Source: Ascidia mentula (Eukaryota > Chordata > Ascidiacea > Phlebobranchia > Ascidiidae). From it: DNA of 64,000 nucleotides. The position numbers and the translations under genes are program-made. Shown here piece by piece: positions 51,765-64,000 of the stretch (positions within the stretch are counted from its first letter, which is position 1; each line of letters begins with the position of its first letter). The stretch covers positions 15,823,001-15,887,000 of the forward strand of contig OX387202.1 in NCBI GenBank assembly GCA_947561715.1, given 5' to 3'. The notes beneath the pieces are model-generated. The model worked only from the letters and a program-made list of their open reading frames with translations, was not told the origin of the DNA and did no database searches.

Positions 51765-53670
51765 TATTGTGATGTAAATTGGTAAACGTGTGCCTGCTTA
51801 CATTAAAGAAAATTTGTACATCAGTTTGTTTTCTTTATTTGGATATAATTTCTCATGTGCTGTTGCTGACGCTGCGAAATATTTTTCACCGCCTTATAGA
51901 GGTCATTTATATTTCAATTGTATGTGTATTTTCCGATAAATATGAGTTAAAGAAAACAAGAGTATCATTGGTTCTACACATTTCCTGATGATGATGCGTT
52001 GATCGCAACGTGAACGCAAAAATATTATGTGTATTTTGTTTACCTGTAAACTTCAATTTATTATTTTCGCTTGTTTTGCTGCACGTAATCTAGTAAGCTT
52101 ATATATATTTAGAAATAATGTTGTTACATGTGTTAGTACTAAGCGTTGCCTGCCTCGTGTCTGAACCAAAAGACCGAGGTCAGTAATAAACGTACATAAA
52201 TTTAGAAACGACTAAAACCACTACATCTGAAGTAGTTTTACGGAATAGAGGTTGGGCCTGCTGCTGCTGCTCTCACGAAAGTCAGAGTTCTCACGTGTCG
52301 AGGGATCGTTCAGACAGCGTTGGTGGCAGACCTGAAAAGAGGAGCATCACAATTTACTTGCATTACAAGCTTAACCATACTAAAACCTTCCTTCCACATC
52401 TCAAGTTGACGTAGGCAACTTGCTGCATTTGTTATGATGTATCACCTGGTACCAATTTATAATGTTCGATGATAAATAAGAGTTCAGTACAGTGGTGCAA
52501 AATCGTTTTGTGGCGTGTCGAATTAACTCATAATTAGGGATTCGACCTTGCTTGTCAATGTCACTACATTAACCGCGATATGTCACACGATGTAGTGAAA
52601 CGTGGGTTCGATACTGATTTCCGTCAAGCTATTACACCACCGCATTTGCTTCATCTCCTCAACTTGTTGCTTTAGCCAACGTGGGCCACACAAGCAAATC
52701 CAATGTTAACAGCGTTGTCCGTAACTCATCATTCTGACCACTAACATTGCCCAAATGACAGCAAAGTAATTACATGACCATTTAGCTGACAAGATCGTTA
52801 TTAGTCACACCAAAGTTTCACTCTAAATGTTTACAGAACCTAAGAATGACAGAATTCATCATACATATTCCCGAATAAGGCGCCGCGACGCACTGGTTCA
52901 ACAATATTGCTGAAGCGTCACTGCCGTAACATAGCATTGCTCGTGCAAAAACATGCTTATTATTTAAAGGTGGACACCGAGGGAGTAAAACGTCCCGACA
53001 TCGCTGCCTTTAGGATCACATCTCATTTTGATGGCTTGATTATAATAAAAACATTAATATTTTTGTGTTCGCTGTCATGACATTTTATAACTGATGAGTG
53101 CATGTGTCATTCAACGCAAGTTGGAAATCAGTGACATATGCCTTAGAAATACGGAGTGGTCGTCGAACTAGCAAGTGTTTTGAATCAGGGTTTTGTCCAA
53201 ATGTTAAAACATTACATTTTTACATTATATACATCGCTATGTCCGATTACTTTCATCATGGAATGCACGTAATATTACCAAGCGCGGTTAAAGAAAAGTA
53301 ATCTCCTACCAAACATGACAAAAAAAGACAATTACGTTGAGCTTTTAATGATTCCACTGCAGATTACTCTAACCATAGTATGGTTATATTGCATTTAAAC
53401 AATATGCAACAAGCAATTTGTATGAAGAAAGATTGTATATTACCCACTCCGTCATGTGCACATATCACAGCCACACACAACAAAATTGCGTCATTTCCGA
53501 CTCGCACAGTTTTGGTAAAGGTGATTTAAAGCAATAACAGATTTGGTAATTCCATCGGTCTAATGGTGATTTCTCAGACTTGTACAGCATTTCGTTTTTA
53601 ATCGCTTTTTCCACTTCACAAGTAAGCGAACACGAAATAGCATTCTTCACGTAGTCTCAATATAATAAAC

Positions 53671-53871
53671 ATGAAACTCCGCAGTTTGCTACGTGATCAA
53701 CGCAAGAAAGAAGGAAGTTGGCAATACACCAGACAAGGCTATATAATGTGCTTCCTTATGTTTGTTGGTATAGGAACAGCGTTGTTATCTGTTACAAATC
53801 TGCTTTATTTAGCTATAGCTTTGGCGTTAGTGTACTTTACTTGCACTGCTTGGTGGTATAGCATTTGGTGA
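53671..53871 (+). CDS. Small 66-aa putative membrane ORF, unit D
   Basis: An intact ATG-to-TGA frame of 66 codons, differing from the unit A copy at a few residues (Gln for Glu in RDQRKK; TAWWYSIW end). Basic N-terminus, then a hydrophobic stretch of about 40 residues. It lies about 2.8 kb upstream of caspase copy D, on the same strand. No family was recognised, and coding status is unproven because two sister copies are frameshifted. Confidence 0.25.
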   Translation: MKLRSLLRDQRKKEGSWQYTRQGYIMCFLMFVGIGTALLSVTNLLYLAIALALVYFTCTAWWYSIW

Positions 53872-54623
53872 TATAGCGGTGTTTTTGTTAGCCTGCGCTA
53901 TGTTCTGACTGTGGTTCCGAGCTTGCTTTATATCATTACGCCAGCAAGGGAATATTTCGCCACCGATAGGAATGCGAGAAGCCATCTGGCGACCTTTATC
54001 TGCAAGCATAAAATACTGTTTTGCGAATTGAACTTGAAATTGTTGTCCTCGGCGTTATTAAAAGTTTTTATATCACATTGTTTTATTTCAGATAGTAACA
54101 AACATGTAACAATATAAGGTATTTGTATCTAAGGTAATTACTAACCGGAATGGTTGCTACGTACCAGTGTGTTTTAAGTAGTAACGTAACAGTCAGGCGT
54201 CAGTGACGAACATCAGTGACGTAATGGTTTTATATACAATAAAACAAAAAGCTTACAGTAACCATATTATAGACTATGTCGATGGGATGAGAAATGGACG
54301 CCATTCGGTTAGTTCATTAGAGCATATTAATCAAAACCATAATTGATTTGAAATTGACACAAAGATAGTTATAGCAGTGATGAATTACGTAAATTTCCAA
54401 CGATTAAAATAAACTCTTTAATTCACAGTTGGGTTTTTGATTTGAAATTGATAGTAAACAATTATGCCAGGCCGAGCTAACAGCTCTACGCACAGAACAG
54501 TGATGTGGGGTCCAAAGACGCATTAGCTAGGAATGGTGCAATTTTGTGCCAAGTTTCTTGCGATATCGTTAAATCTAAAAATTAACTAAATTACCCTTAT
54601 CTACGTTAGATTTAATAAATAAC

Positions 54624-55930
54624 GCAGTAATATTTCATGCAATGCCATGATTGGCAGGATCGACCCACTGCGCAGGTCCTTGCTTGGCGATCACAGCTAT
54701 CGTATCGCGATCATTAGGTTTGCAGGCTAGGCAGCCCACGCCTGATGTGTAAATCGATCTTCCTTCAAACGCAAAGCCACTGTGATGCAACACTGCGCGG
54801 GTTTATTGACGATTTCCGTTAAATCATTGCCCACGTGTTATTTTACCCATCGTGGGCAATGAATGCAACCTACCATAAAAGCTTCTCATCGTTAAAAATA
54901 CAAACTTTGTCGTGCAAACCTTGTGTGGAACCGTACTTACTTGTTAATGGATATAAAATTTAAAATTCAGCATTCCGTGGGCTCGATACCGGTTTCCATA
55001 ATACTTTTGCGCAACATTCAGTACATTGTGTCGTTTTATATATAATCTTGCTATGTTTGTTGGTATAGGAACGGCGTTGTTATCTGTTACAAATCTGCTT
55101 TATTTAGCTGTAGCTTTGGTGTTTGTGTTCTTTACTTGCACTGCTTGGTGGTATAGCATTTGGTGATGGCGTTGTTTTTGTTTTTGTTAGCCTGCGCTAT
55201 GTTCTGACTGTCGTTCCGAGCTTGCTTTATATCATTATGCCAGCAAAAGAATGTTTCGCCACCGGTAGGAATACGACAAGCCATCTGGCGACCTTTATCT
55301 GCAAGCATAAAATATTGTTTTGCGAATTGAACTTGAAATTGTTGTCCTCGGCGTTATTAGAAGCTTTTATATCACATTGTTTTATTTCAGATGGTAACGA
55401 ACATGTAACAATATAAGGTATTTGTATCTCAGGTAATTACTAACCGGAATGGTTGCTACGTACCAGTGTGTTTTAGGTAGTAACGTAACAGTCAGGCGTC
55501 AGTGACAAACATCAGTGACGTAATGGTTTTATATACAATAAAACAAAAAGCTTACAGTAACCATATTATAGACTATGTCGATGGATGAGAAATGGACGCC
55601 ATTCGGTTAGTCCATTAGAGCATATTAATCAAAACCATAATTGATTTGGAATTGACACAAAGATAGTTATAGCAGTGATGAATTACGTAAATTTCCAACG
55701 ATTAAAATAAACTCGTTTAATTCACAGTTGGGTTTTTGATTTGAAATTGGTAGTAAACAAAGATGCCAGGTCGAGCTAACAGCTCTACGCACAAAACAGT
55801 GATGTGGGGTCCAAAGACGCATTAGCTAGGAATGGTACAATTTTGTGCTAATTTTCTTGCGATATCGTTAAATCTAAAAATTAACTAATTACCTTTATCT
55901 ACGTTAGATTTAATAAATAAAGAAGGTTTT
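54624..55930 (+). repeat. Internal duplication of the upstream block in unit D
   Basis: Linker (54624-55048) plus a second upstream block, equivalent to 46356-47690 in unit C. The linker's open frame present in C and E is interrupted here by an in-frame TAA, so it is unlikely to be coding. Confidence 0.75.
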
Positions 55931-56496
55931 AATTATGTGTTTGGCAACTGGCAAGGTCAATTATTGCTGATTGACAATCAAGACGATTGTTAATGTCAAA
56001 TGATAGAAAAACCATAGTTTGTGCACGAGTAAAACTGTTATTTATACTAATTTGAATCAGAGTTAATTATAACAATGGTGGATGGCCTTAAATTCAAACG
56101 ATTGGGATAATATTCATTATTTCGCTGTAGAGTATCGGAAATTTGATTTATTATTGATGATTAGCGTTATTGTCAGGCTCAGCTATGAATGATATGCGTA
56201 TAAGAGATGTTGGCATTGTAGCAGCAATTCGTTAGTGACTGGTGCGCGACAAATTCTAAAGAATTCACATGACAAACTGCACACGTATCTTGCAATCACA
56301 TGCTGAGTGCATCACACAGAGATTTGCGGTATCCTGATTGCAGGCTGTTTTTTTTTTAGTTTTCTGCTGATGCAAAGCCTACGTTTCCACTGCTTTAAAA
56401 TTTTTCTTTTATGTTAAGTGGCCTACTACAACTACGACGTTAGCTTAAGCGTTATATTGCGCAAGAAAGTGGATTCACAACGTAAACAATATCATC

Positions 56497-59400
56497 ATGG
56501 ATGCAGGATCGTCTATGACGTCAAAGGGTGGAAACGAACATGAAGCAATTATGTCAACAGACCAAATGATGACAAGTAAGTTGGTTTAACGTGGTATCAA
56601 CGCTTGGCGTCGTCTTCTGTTTATTTCCCAAACTTATATAAAAATGTTGATGTGACCAGAGATTGTTAATGGGGTTATTCTGCACGATTAAAGAAAGTCC
56701 TAATTTATTTAGAAAAATACCGAAAATGAAAAACGGCAATCATATTTATCATTACGCATGATCACCTTGGTGGCACGGAGTATACTCTTTTTATGAAGTT
56801 GCTTAGACCACTGGTTTAAAAAAGCGGGCCCACGTTGTTAATGTTTTGTAATTTTACGTCGTATGTAGGACTGAGGTTTCGTACCGATGGGTTTGTCACA
56901 AACTGCAACGGTGGCTCCTAACCATATGTTCTCTTTCAATAAACAGACGCTGTTACAAAATACTTAGCGACTTTTTTTCTCTAAGGTATTACAAGCGATT
57001 ACAGTGAAAGCGCGGGCGTTGATGAAACTTGGTTTCGATACAAAGTTAATGACTCGGGGAAACTTGGAAAATTCTTCATCTTTAATCAGGTAATGGATAA
57101 CTGGTGTAATGACGCGAAAGTTTTGATAAAGAAAGACATTTTAAACAACAAGGAAATAAAACTAAACTTTACTAAACATCTTTTAAGTCTTGTTCTTCTA
57201 GACTTTTGCGAACATGCTCAGTTCAACAAGAGTTGGAACAGAACAGGACGAAGAAAACTTAGCCAGCATTGCCACAGCTTTAAATTTTGATGTTGAAACA
57301 TTCAAAGATAAAACAATCGATGAAACATTCAAAATACTGAAAAGCTGTCAGTAACTTTTTAGAGAATTTAGCAAATCTCCATGGTATTTGTATAAACTTC
57401 CTGTTTGTTTGACAAACGTTTGTATGTTTAGTTTCTGAAAACTATAAAGATGAGAACTTCTCGTGTTTTGCGTGTGCGTTTTTTTCCCACGGAAGAACAA
57501 AAGAAGGATGTCAGGAGATTGCAGCATACCGCCTTGAGTCGGGAGGTCGAAGAGTCATCGACTATTTTAAACTTGCAAATGTGTTGAAGTGTTTTACGGA
57601 TAATACCTGCAAATGTCTATCCGGAAAACCAAAACTTTTTTTTATACAGGTGACATTATGAAGTTCATAATTTTAATATAAGATAATAATTTACTGGAAT
57701 ATTCATGATTTTAATGAATGGGCACTTTTTACGTGCGTAATAGTTGCGTTAGCTGGTAGCTCAATGGGCCATTAACAAATGCTGTGTTAAATTTTCTTTA
57801 TTGCTTTAGGCGTGTAGAAACACAAAAGAAATTAAAACGCAAGAGGCATTTGAAACACCTGATTTAGATGACGTAAAGGTATTGTCCGTTGCACCAGAGG
57901 CCCATTTCTTCGTTGCACAATCAACACTTCCAGGTTACTGTTTTGTTTAACTGTATATCACACTGTGTATTCATATTGGCCATCACACTTTTTACAGAAA
58001 GCGTAGCATTTCGCCACACAAGATCTGGATCTTTTTTCATACAATCTTTGTGCGAATCATTTGGAAAATTCTTGAAGAAGAACCAAAAATTTACTCCCGA
58101 AGAGGTGCAAAACAAATGTTTGCGCAACCAAAAAACAAATATTGATCTAAACCAAATCATAATACAGTTCATCGTGTTTGTCTAGCGTATTGGTAAAATC
58201 AAAGCATGTTTGTATTTCAAACTTGCCTTTGCCTCAGGTCTTATGTGACACGAACGCCATTATGTCCCTGACGGAACAAAAAGATGTGAAGACAATAGAA
58301 AATGAAAACTGTCGGATTAAAAAGACACAATTGGCACCATATACATCTCAGTTGACAAAAGACTTTTACTTTGGGTAATCATTTTTATTTGCTTACGTAC
58401 TAAGTAAACAAAACAAACGAAATTTGTAAAATAGATTATAAGCACTATGTTAACTTTTGCAGAAATGAGCATGAAAAAAAGGAAGAAGAAGAACGGGGTT
58501 TCATTGGTACCAGCAGTATTGAAAAGCGCGAGACGAATTTCAGCAGTCTTAAAAAGCACGAAACAAACTCCAATTCATTTTTAATTTTTTGCTCTGAGGC
58601 AAGAGTTTCTAAAATTGTATTGTCTTTTTAATCATATTTTTGATGTATATACTGCATTTGCAAGCTGCAGATTAAATACAATTGCCTTTTTACAGGAATA
58701 CGCAAAGGCTTATGGTAAATTAGACCAAAATTATTTGTCCAACACAGCGAGAAAGATGGGATTTGTTCCCAGTGAATTTTGTTACAAAGATAAAAAATGT
58801 CTATTTCAACAAATAGAAACATGTAAGTGATAAATATGTTGCATAATTATTTATGCATGGAAAACAATTCAAAAGAAAACTTTTAGATTTTAGCACTACG
58901 AAGCACGAAAACAGCAGCATATTTCTCTTTGCTTTGCTCTCCACCCACGAAGGTAATGCCTTGAACAATGAATGGGAATACGATCCTACAATTGGGGAAC
59001 TGCTGGGTGCATTTTCTACTAAGAATCGCCCTCAATTAAAAGATGTTCCAAAACTCTTCTTTTTGCAGGTGCGTTTTTGCGGGGTTAAAACATAAAAAAA
59101 CTAAAAATGTAATTTAAGGTTGCTAATCCAACTGCGATCGACAATGGAAACCCACATGAGAATAAATGCTCTGGCCTTCCTTCTAGTAACCCGTATGCTG
59201 ATATGCTGGTTGTTCATTCACGTTCCAGTGAGCAGAAGTGAGCTTTTTCGTGATGAACATTTTAATAAATGTTTTATTATTAATGCTAGAGAGTTATTAC
59301 AACTTGCAAGACAATGGTTGTATGTCCATTTTTGTGAACATCTTGTGCGAATGCCTTCTTGAATATCAAGACCAGTTGGACATCATGCACGTAAGATATC

Positions 59401-59847
59401 ATATCAATGTATTGAACTTATAGAAGCTTAAAAAAAGATTTTCATACCTCCATAAATGGTAAAGTGTTTCCTGCCATTGCGCCAAAGAACAATGTTGAAT
59501 AGGCCTGGAGTTAAGAAAGTAATATATCAAAACGTCAATTTTGCCTGTCGTGTATGTATTCATTGTATTTACGCCATAGAATAAAACTATATATGCGAAA
59601 CTAGGCAAATTAATATTCATGAGAAAAAGAGTAAGTAATAAAGTTCCAAACCATCGTACAACAAGGTCACCAAACTTGGGTTGATAAAAACACGTTTATA
59701 GCAAACAATTTTAGGCATATTACTGTTTTGTAGATAATGAGGCGGGTGAACTACACATTGACAAAACTGAATCCACATAACATGGCCTTGGTAACATCGC
59801 AACTCATACAGTCGATAACCTTGGCTACAAAACCGAAGATTGAATGA
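56497..59847 (+). CDS. Tandem caspase-pseudocaspase protein, copy D
   Basis: Thirteen exons: 56497-56575, 56986-57089, 57202-57346, 57432-57649, 57810-57933, 57998-58104, 58238-58374, 58463-58604, 58696-58822, 58887-59068, 59119-59227, 59290-59390, 59734-59847; 562 aa, all frames open. Domain 1 has pocket Arg (STRVGTEQ), His129 (FFSHG), Cys184 (QACRN, codon TGT) and SVAFRHTRSG. Domain 2 is the shared pseudocaspase (LLSTHEG, QVAN). Exon 2 carries the extra codon seen only in C (SESAGVDE), exon 3 is of the copy A type, and exons 8-12 are nearly those of B. It is thus a mosaic. As in the other copies, the intron 7 donor overlaps an in-frame stop (GGGTAA). ATTAAA at 59885-59890 is the likely poly(A) signal. 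Confidence 0.82.
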
Positions 59848-61442
59848 TATTGTGATGTAAATTGGTAAACGTGTACCTGCTTACATTAAAGAAAATTTGT
59901 ACATAAGTTTGTTTTCTTTATTTAAATATCATTTCTGATGTGCTGTTGCTGACGCTGCGAAATATTTTTCACTGCCTTGCAATAGAGGTCATTTTTATTG
60001 CAATTGTATGTGTATTTTACCATAAATATGAGCTAAAGTAAACAAGAGTATCATTGGTTCTACACATTTCCTGATGATGATGCGTTGGTCGCAACGTGAA
60101 CGTAAAATATTATGTGTATTTTGTTTGCCTGTAAACTTCAATTTATTATTTTCGCTTGTTTTGCTGCACGTAATCTAGTAAGCTTATATATATTTAGAAA
60201 TACTGCTGTTACATGTGTTAGTACTAAGCGTTGCCTGTCTCGAGTCTGAACCAAAAGACCGAGGTCAGTAATAAATGTACATAAATTTAGAAACGACTAA
60301 AACCAGTACATTTGAAGTAGTTTTGTGGAATGGGTGGGTGGGCCTGCTGCTGCTGCTGCTCTCACGAAAGTCAGAGTTCTCACGTGTCGAGGGATCGTTC
60401 AGACAGCGTTGGTGGCAGACCTGAAAAAAGGAGCATCACAATTTACTTGCATTACAAGCTTAACCATGCTAAAACCTTCCTTCCACATCTCAAGTTGACG
60501 TAGGCAACTTGCTGCATTTGTTATGATGTATCACCTGGTACCAATTTATAATGTTCGATGATAAATAAGAGTTCAGTACAGTGGTGCAAAATCGTTTTGT
60601 GGCGTGTCGAATTAACTCATAATTAGGGATTCGACCTTGCTTGTCACTGTCACTACATTAGCCGCGATGTGTCACACGATGTAGTGAAACGTGGGTTCGA
60701 TACTGATTTCCGTCAAGCTATTACACCACCGCATTTGCTTCATCTCCTCAACTTGTTGCTTTAGCCAACGTGGGCCACACAGGCCACATCCAATGAAAAC
60801 AGCGTTGTTCGTAACTCATCATTCTGACCACTAACATTGCCCAAATGACAGCAAAGTGGTTACATGACCATTTAGCTGACAAGATCGTTATTAGTCACAC
60901 CAAAGTTTCACTCTAAATGTTTACAGAACCTAAGAATGACAGAATTCATCATACATATTCCCGAATAAGGCGCCGCGACGCACTGGTTCAACAATATTGC
61001 TGAAGCGTCACTGTCGTAACATAGCATTGCTCGTGCAAAAACATGCTTATTATTTAAAGGTGGACACAGAGGGAGTAAAACGTCCCGACATCGCTGCCTT
61101 TAAGATCACACCTCATTTTGATGGCTTGATTATAATAAAAACATTAATATTTTTAATATAGTCATATTGCATTCAAACAATATGCAACAAGCAATTTGTA
61201 TGAAGAAAGATTGTATATTTCCCACACCGTCATGTGTATATATCACAGCCACACACAACAAAACTGCGTCATTTCCGACTCGCACAGTTTTGGTAAAGGT
61301 GATTTAAAACAGATTTGGTAATTCCATCGGTCTAATGGTGATTTCTCAGGCTTGTACAGCATTTCGTTTTTAATCGCTTTTTCCACTTCACAAGTAAGCG
61401 AACACGAAATAGCATTCTTCATGTAGTCTCAATATAATAAAC

Positions 61443-61639
61443 ATGAAACTCCGCGGTTTGCTACGTGATGAACGCAAGAAAGAAGGAAGTTGGCAATACA
61501 CCAGACAAGGCTATATAATGTGCTTCCTTATGTTTGTATAGGAACAGCGTTGTTATCTGTTACAAATCTGCTTTATTTAGCTATAGCTTTGGTGTTGGTG
61601 TTCTTTACTTGCACTGCTTGGTGGTATAGCATTTGGTGA
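61443..61639 (+). pseudogene. 66-codon membrane ORF, unit E, frameshifted
   Basis: Same 4-bp deletion as in unit C. The frame from the ATG at 61443 stops at 61539-61541 after 33 codons, and the remainder is recognisable to TGG TGA at 61639. Confidence 0.3.
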
Positions 61640-62400
61640 TATAGCGGTGTTTTGTTTTTGTTAGCCTGCGCTATGTTCTGACTGTGGTTCCGAGCTTGCT
61701 TTATATCATTATGCCAGCAAGGGAATGTTTCGCCACCGGTAGGAATACGACAAGCCATCTGGCGACCTTTATCTGCAAGCATAAAATACTGTTTTGCGAA
61801 TTGAACTTGAAATTGTTGTCCTCGGCGTTATTAGAAGTTTTTATATCACATTGTTTTATTTCAGATAGTAACAAACATGTAACAATATAAGGTATTTGTA
61901 TCTAAGGTAATTACTAACCGGAATGGTTGCTACGTACCAGTGTGTTTTAGGTAGTAACGTAACAGTCAGGCGTCAGTGACGAACATCAGTGACGTAATGG
62001 TTTTATATACAATAAAACAAAAAGCTTACAGTAACGATATTATAGACTATGTCGATGGGATGAGAAATGGACGCCATTCGGTTAGTCGATTAGAGCATAT
62101 TAATCAAAACCATAATTGATTTGGAATTGACACAAAGATAGTTATAGCAGTGATGAATTACGTAAATTTCCAACGATTAAAATAAACTCGTTTAATTCAC
62201 AGTTGGGTTTTTGATTTGAAATTAATAGTCAATATTCATGCCATGCTGAGCTAACAGCTCTATACGCACAGAACAGTGATGTGGGGTCCAAAGACGCATT
62301 AGCTAGGAATGGTACAATTTTGTGCTAAGTTTCTTGCGATATCGTTAAATTTAAAAATTAACTAAATTACCCTTATCTACGTTAGATTTAATAAATAACG

Positions 62401-63715
62401 CAGTTATATTTCATGCAATGGCTTGATTGGCAGGATCGACCCACTGCGCAGGTCCTTGCTTGGCGATCACAGCTATCGTATCGCGATCCTTAGGTTTGCA
62501 GGCTTGGCAGCCCACGCCTGATGTGTAAATCGATCTTCCTTCAAACGCAAAGCCACTGTGATGCAACACTGCGCGGGTTTATTGACGATTTCCGTTAAAT
62601 CATTGCCCACGTGTTATTTTACCCATCGTGGGCAGTGAATGCAACCTACCATGAAAGCTTCTCATCGTTAAAAAAACAAACTTTGTCTTGCAAACTTTGT
62701 GTGGAACCGTACTTATTTGTTAATGGATATAAAATTATAAATTCAGCATTCCGTGGGCTCGATACCGGTTTCCATAATACTTTTGCGCAACATTCAGTAC
62801 ATTGTGTCGTTTTATATAAAATCTTCCTATGTTTGTTGGTATAGGAACAGCGTTGTTATCTGTTACAAATCTGCTTTATTTAGCTATAGCTTTGGTGTTA
62901 GTGTACTTTACTTGCACTGCTTGCTGGCATAGCATTTGGTGATATAGCGGTGTTTTGTTTTTGTTAGCCTGCGCTATGTTCTGACTGTCGTTCCGAGCTT
63001 GGTTTATATCATTATGCCAGCAAGGGAATATTTCGCCACCGGTAGGAATGCGAGAAGCCATCTGGCGACCTTTATCTGCAAGCATAAAATACTGTTTTGC
63101 GAATTGAACTTGAAATTGTTGTCCTCGGCGTTATTAGAAGTTTTTATATCACATTGTTTTATTTCATATGGTAACGAACATGTAACAATATAAGGTATTT
63201 GTATCTAAGGTAATTACTAACCGGAATGGTTGCTACGTAACAGTGTGTTTTTTTTAGGTAGTAACGTAACAGTCAAGCGTCAGTGACGAACATCAGTGAC
63301 GTAATGGTTTTATACACAATAAAACAAAAAGCTTACAGTGACGACATTATAGACTATGTCGATAGATGAGAAATGGACGCCATTCGGTTAGTCCATTAGA
63401 GCATATCAATCAAAACCATAATTGATTTGGAATTGACACAAAGATAGTTATAACAGTGATGAATTACGTAAATTGCCAACGATTAAAATAAACTCGTTTA
63501 ATTCACAGTTGGGTTTTTGATTTGAAATTGGTAGTAAACAATTATGACAGGCCGAGCTAACAGCTCTAAGCACAGAACAGTGATGTGGGGTCCAAAGACG
63601 CATTAGCTAGGAATGGTACAATTTTGTGCTAATTTTCTTGCGATATCGTTAAATCTAAATATTAACTAAATTACCCTTATCTACGTTAGATTTAATAAAT
63701 AAAGAAGGTTTTAAT
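62401..63715 (+). repeat. Internal duplication of the upstream block in unit E
   Basis: Linker (62401-62827) followed by a second upstream block, as in units C and D. The linker again carries the TGCCCACG / CGTGGGCA hairpin. Confidence 0.75.
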
Positions 63716-64000
63716 TATGTGTTTGGCAACTGGCAAGGTCAATTATTGCTATTGAAAGGGGGGAAATGTACAATCAAGACGATTGTTAATGTCAAATGAT
63801 AGAAAAACCATAGTTTGTGCACGAGTAAAATTGTTATTTACTAATTTGAATCAGAGTTAATTATATTTGAGATTGAGATAATATTTAATATTTTGCTGCA
63901 GAGTATCGGAAACTTGATTTATTATTGATGATTTGCGTTATTGTCAGGCTCAGCTATTAATGATATGCGTATAAGAGATGTTGGCATTGTAGCTGCAATT

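Larger units (their letters stand above)
44639..52598 (+). repeat. Tandem unit C of the caspase array (about 8.0 kb)
   Basis: Layout as in unit A, lengthened by an internal duplication of the upstream block (about 46356-47690) and a fold-back insertion in caspase intron 7. Upstream of the caspase gene it resembles unit A most closely (TTATATTTGAGATTGAG before exon 1, AATATCAACAAAGG in intron 1). Confidence 0.85.
52599..60687 (+). repeat. Tandem unit D of the caspase array (about 8.1 kb)
   Basis: It has the internal duplication seen in C and the extra upstream segment seen in B (about 53061-53370). From about 58380 to the unit end it is almost identical to unit B and the start of C (42333-44638). 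The stretch near 59600-59800 instead matches unit C (GCAAACAATTTTAGGC). It is a patchwork. Confidence 0.85.
60688..64000 (+). repeat. Tandem unit E, 5' part only (truncated by window edge)
   Basis: It contains the unit leader, the frameshifted 66-codon ORF, the internal duplication and the conserved noncoding stretch. It ends about 0.3 kb before where a fifth caspase start codon would be expected by comparison with unit C. The sequence near 63860 (TTATATTTGAGATTGAG) is of the A/C type, so the array probably continues in an alternating A-type/B-type pattern. Confidence 0.8.

Overview
The window is eukaryotic, animal, gene-poor DNA with many small exons and GT-AG introns. No bacterial operons, rRNA, tRNA or CRISPR arrays were seen. 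The family content (an SDR42E-type dehydrogenase, a GAS7-type SH3-WW-F-BAR protein, expanded caspases), the AT-rich introns and the many small exons suggest an invertebrate deuterostome. My best guess is an ascidian tunicate; this is inference and no species is claimed.

Region 1 (1-13864, + strand): 12 exons of an SDR42E1/E2-like, 3-beta-HSD-type short-chain dehydrogenase whose 5' exons lie outside the window. One intron holds a hAT-like MITE. Region 2 (13865-16394): intergenic DNA and the presumed GAS7 promoter, with a cluster of TGACGTCA octamers. Region 3 (16395-27870, + strand): a complete 15-exon GAS7 orthologue, 493 aa. Region 4 (27871-31376): about 3.5 kb without a recognisable gene, holding a 54-bp hAT-like mini-element with a perfect 8-bp target duplication and a diverged direct-repeat pair.

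Region 5 (31377-64000): a tandem array of four complete units (A-D) and the start of a fifth (E), 6.5-8.1 kb each. Each complete unit carries one 13-exon caspase gene on the + strand (A 33658-37050, B 40426-43802, C 48223-51764, D 56497-59847). By my exon model every copy has an intact frame of 552-562 aa encoding two caspase domains in a row. The N-terminal domain is catalytically plausible in A, B and D, with the His-Gly motif and an atypical QACRN active site. The C-terminal domain is a pseudocaspase in all copies, with the catalytic His, Cys and pocket Arg replaced. The two halves share intron positions and phases, so the gene arose by internal duplication of a whole multi-exon caspase domain. 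Copy C has also lost both catalytic residues of its first domain (His to Tyr, Cys to Gly) with its frame intact.

The array is the main discovery. It encodes what looks like a covalently linked caspase/pseudocaspase pair, by analogy a single-chain version of the caspase-8/c-FLIP partnership. The donor of the intron joining the two halves overlaps an in-frame stop codon, so retaining that intron would release a normally terminated single-domain caspase. Exon mosaicism among the copies points to gene conversion or unequal crossing-over. All gene models come from reading the sequence by eye; there is no transcript evidence.
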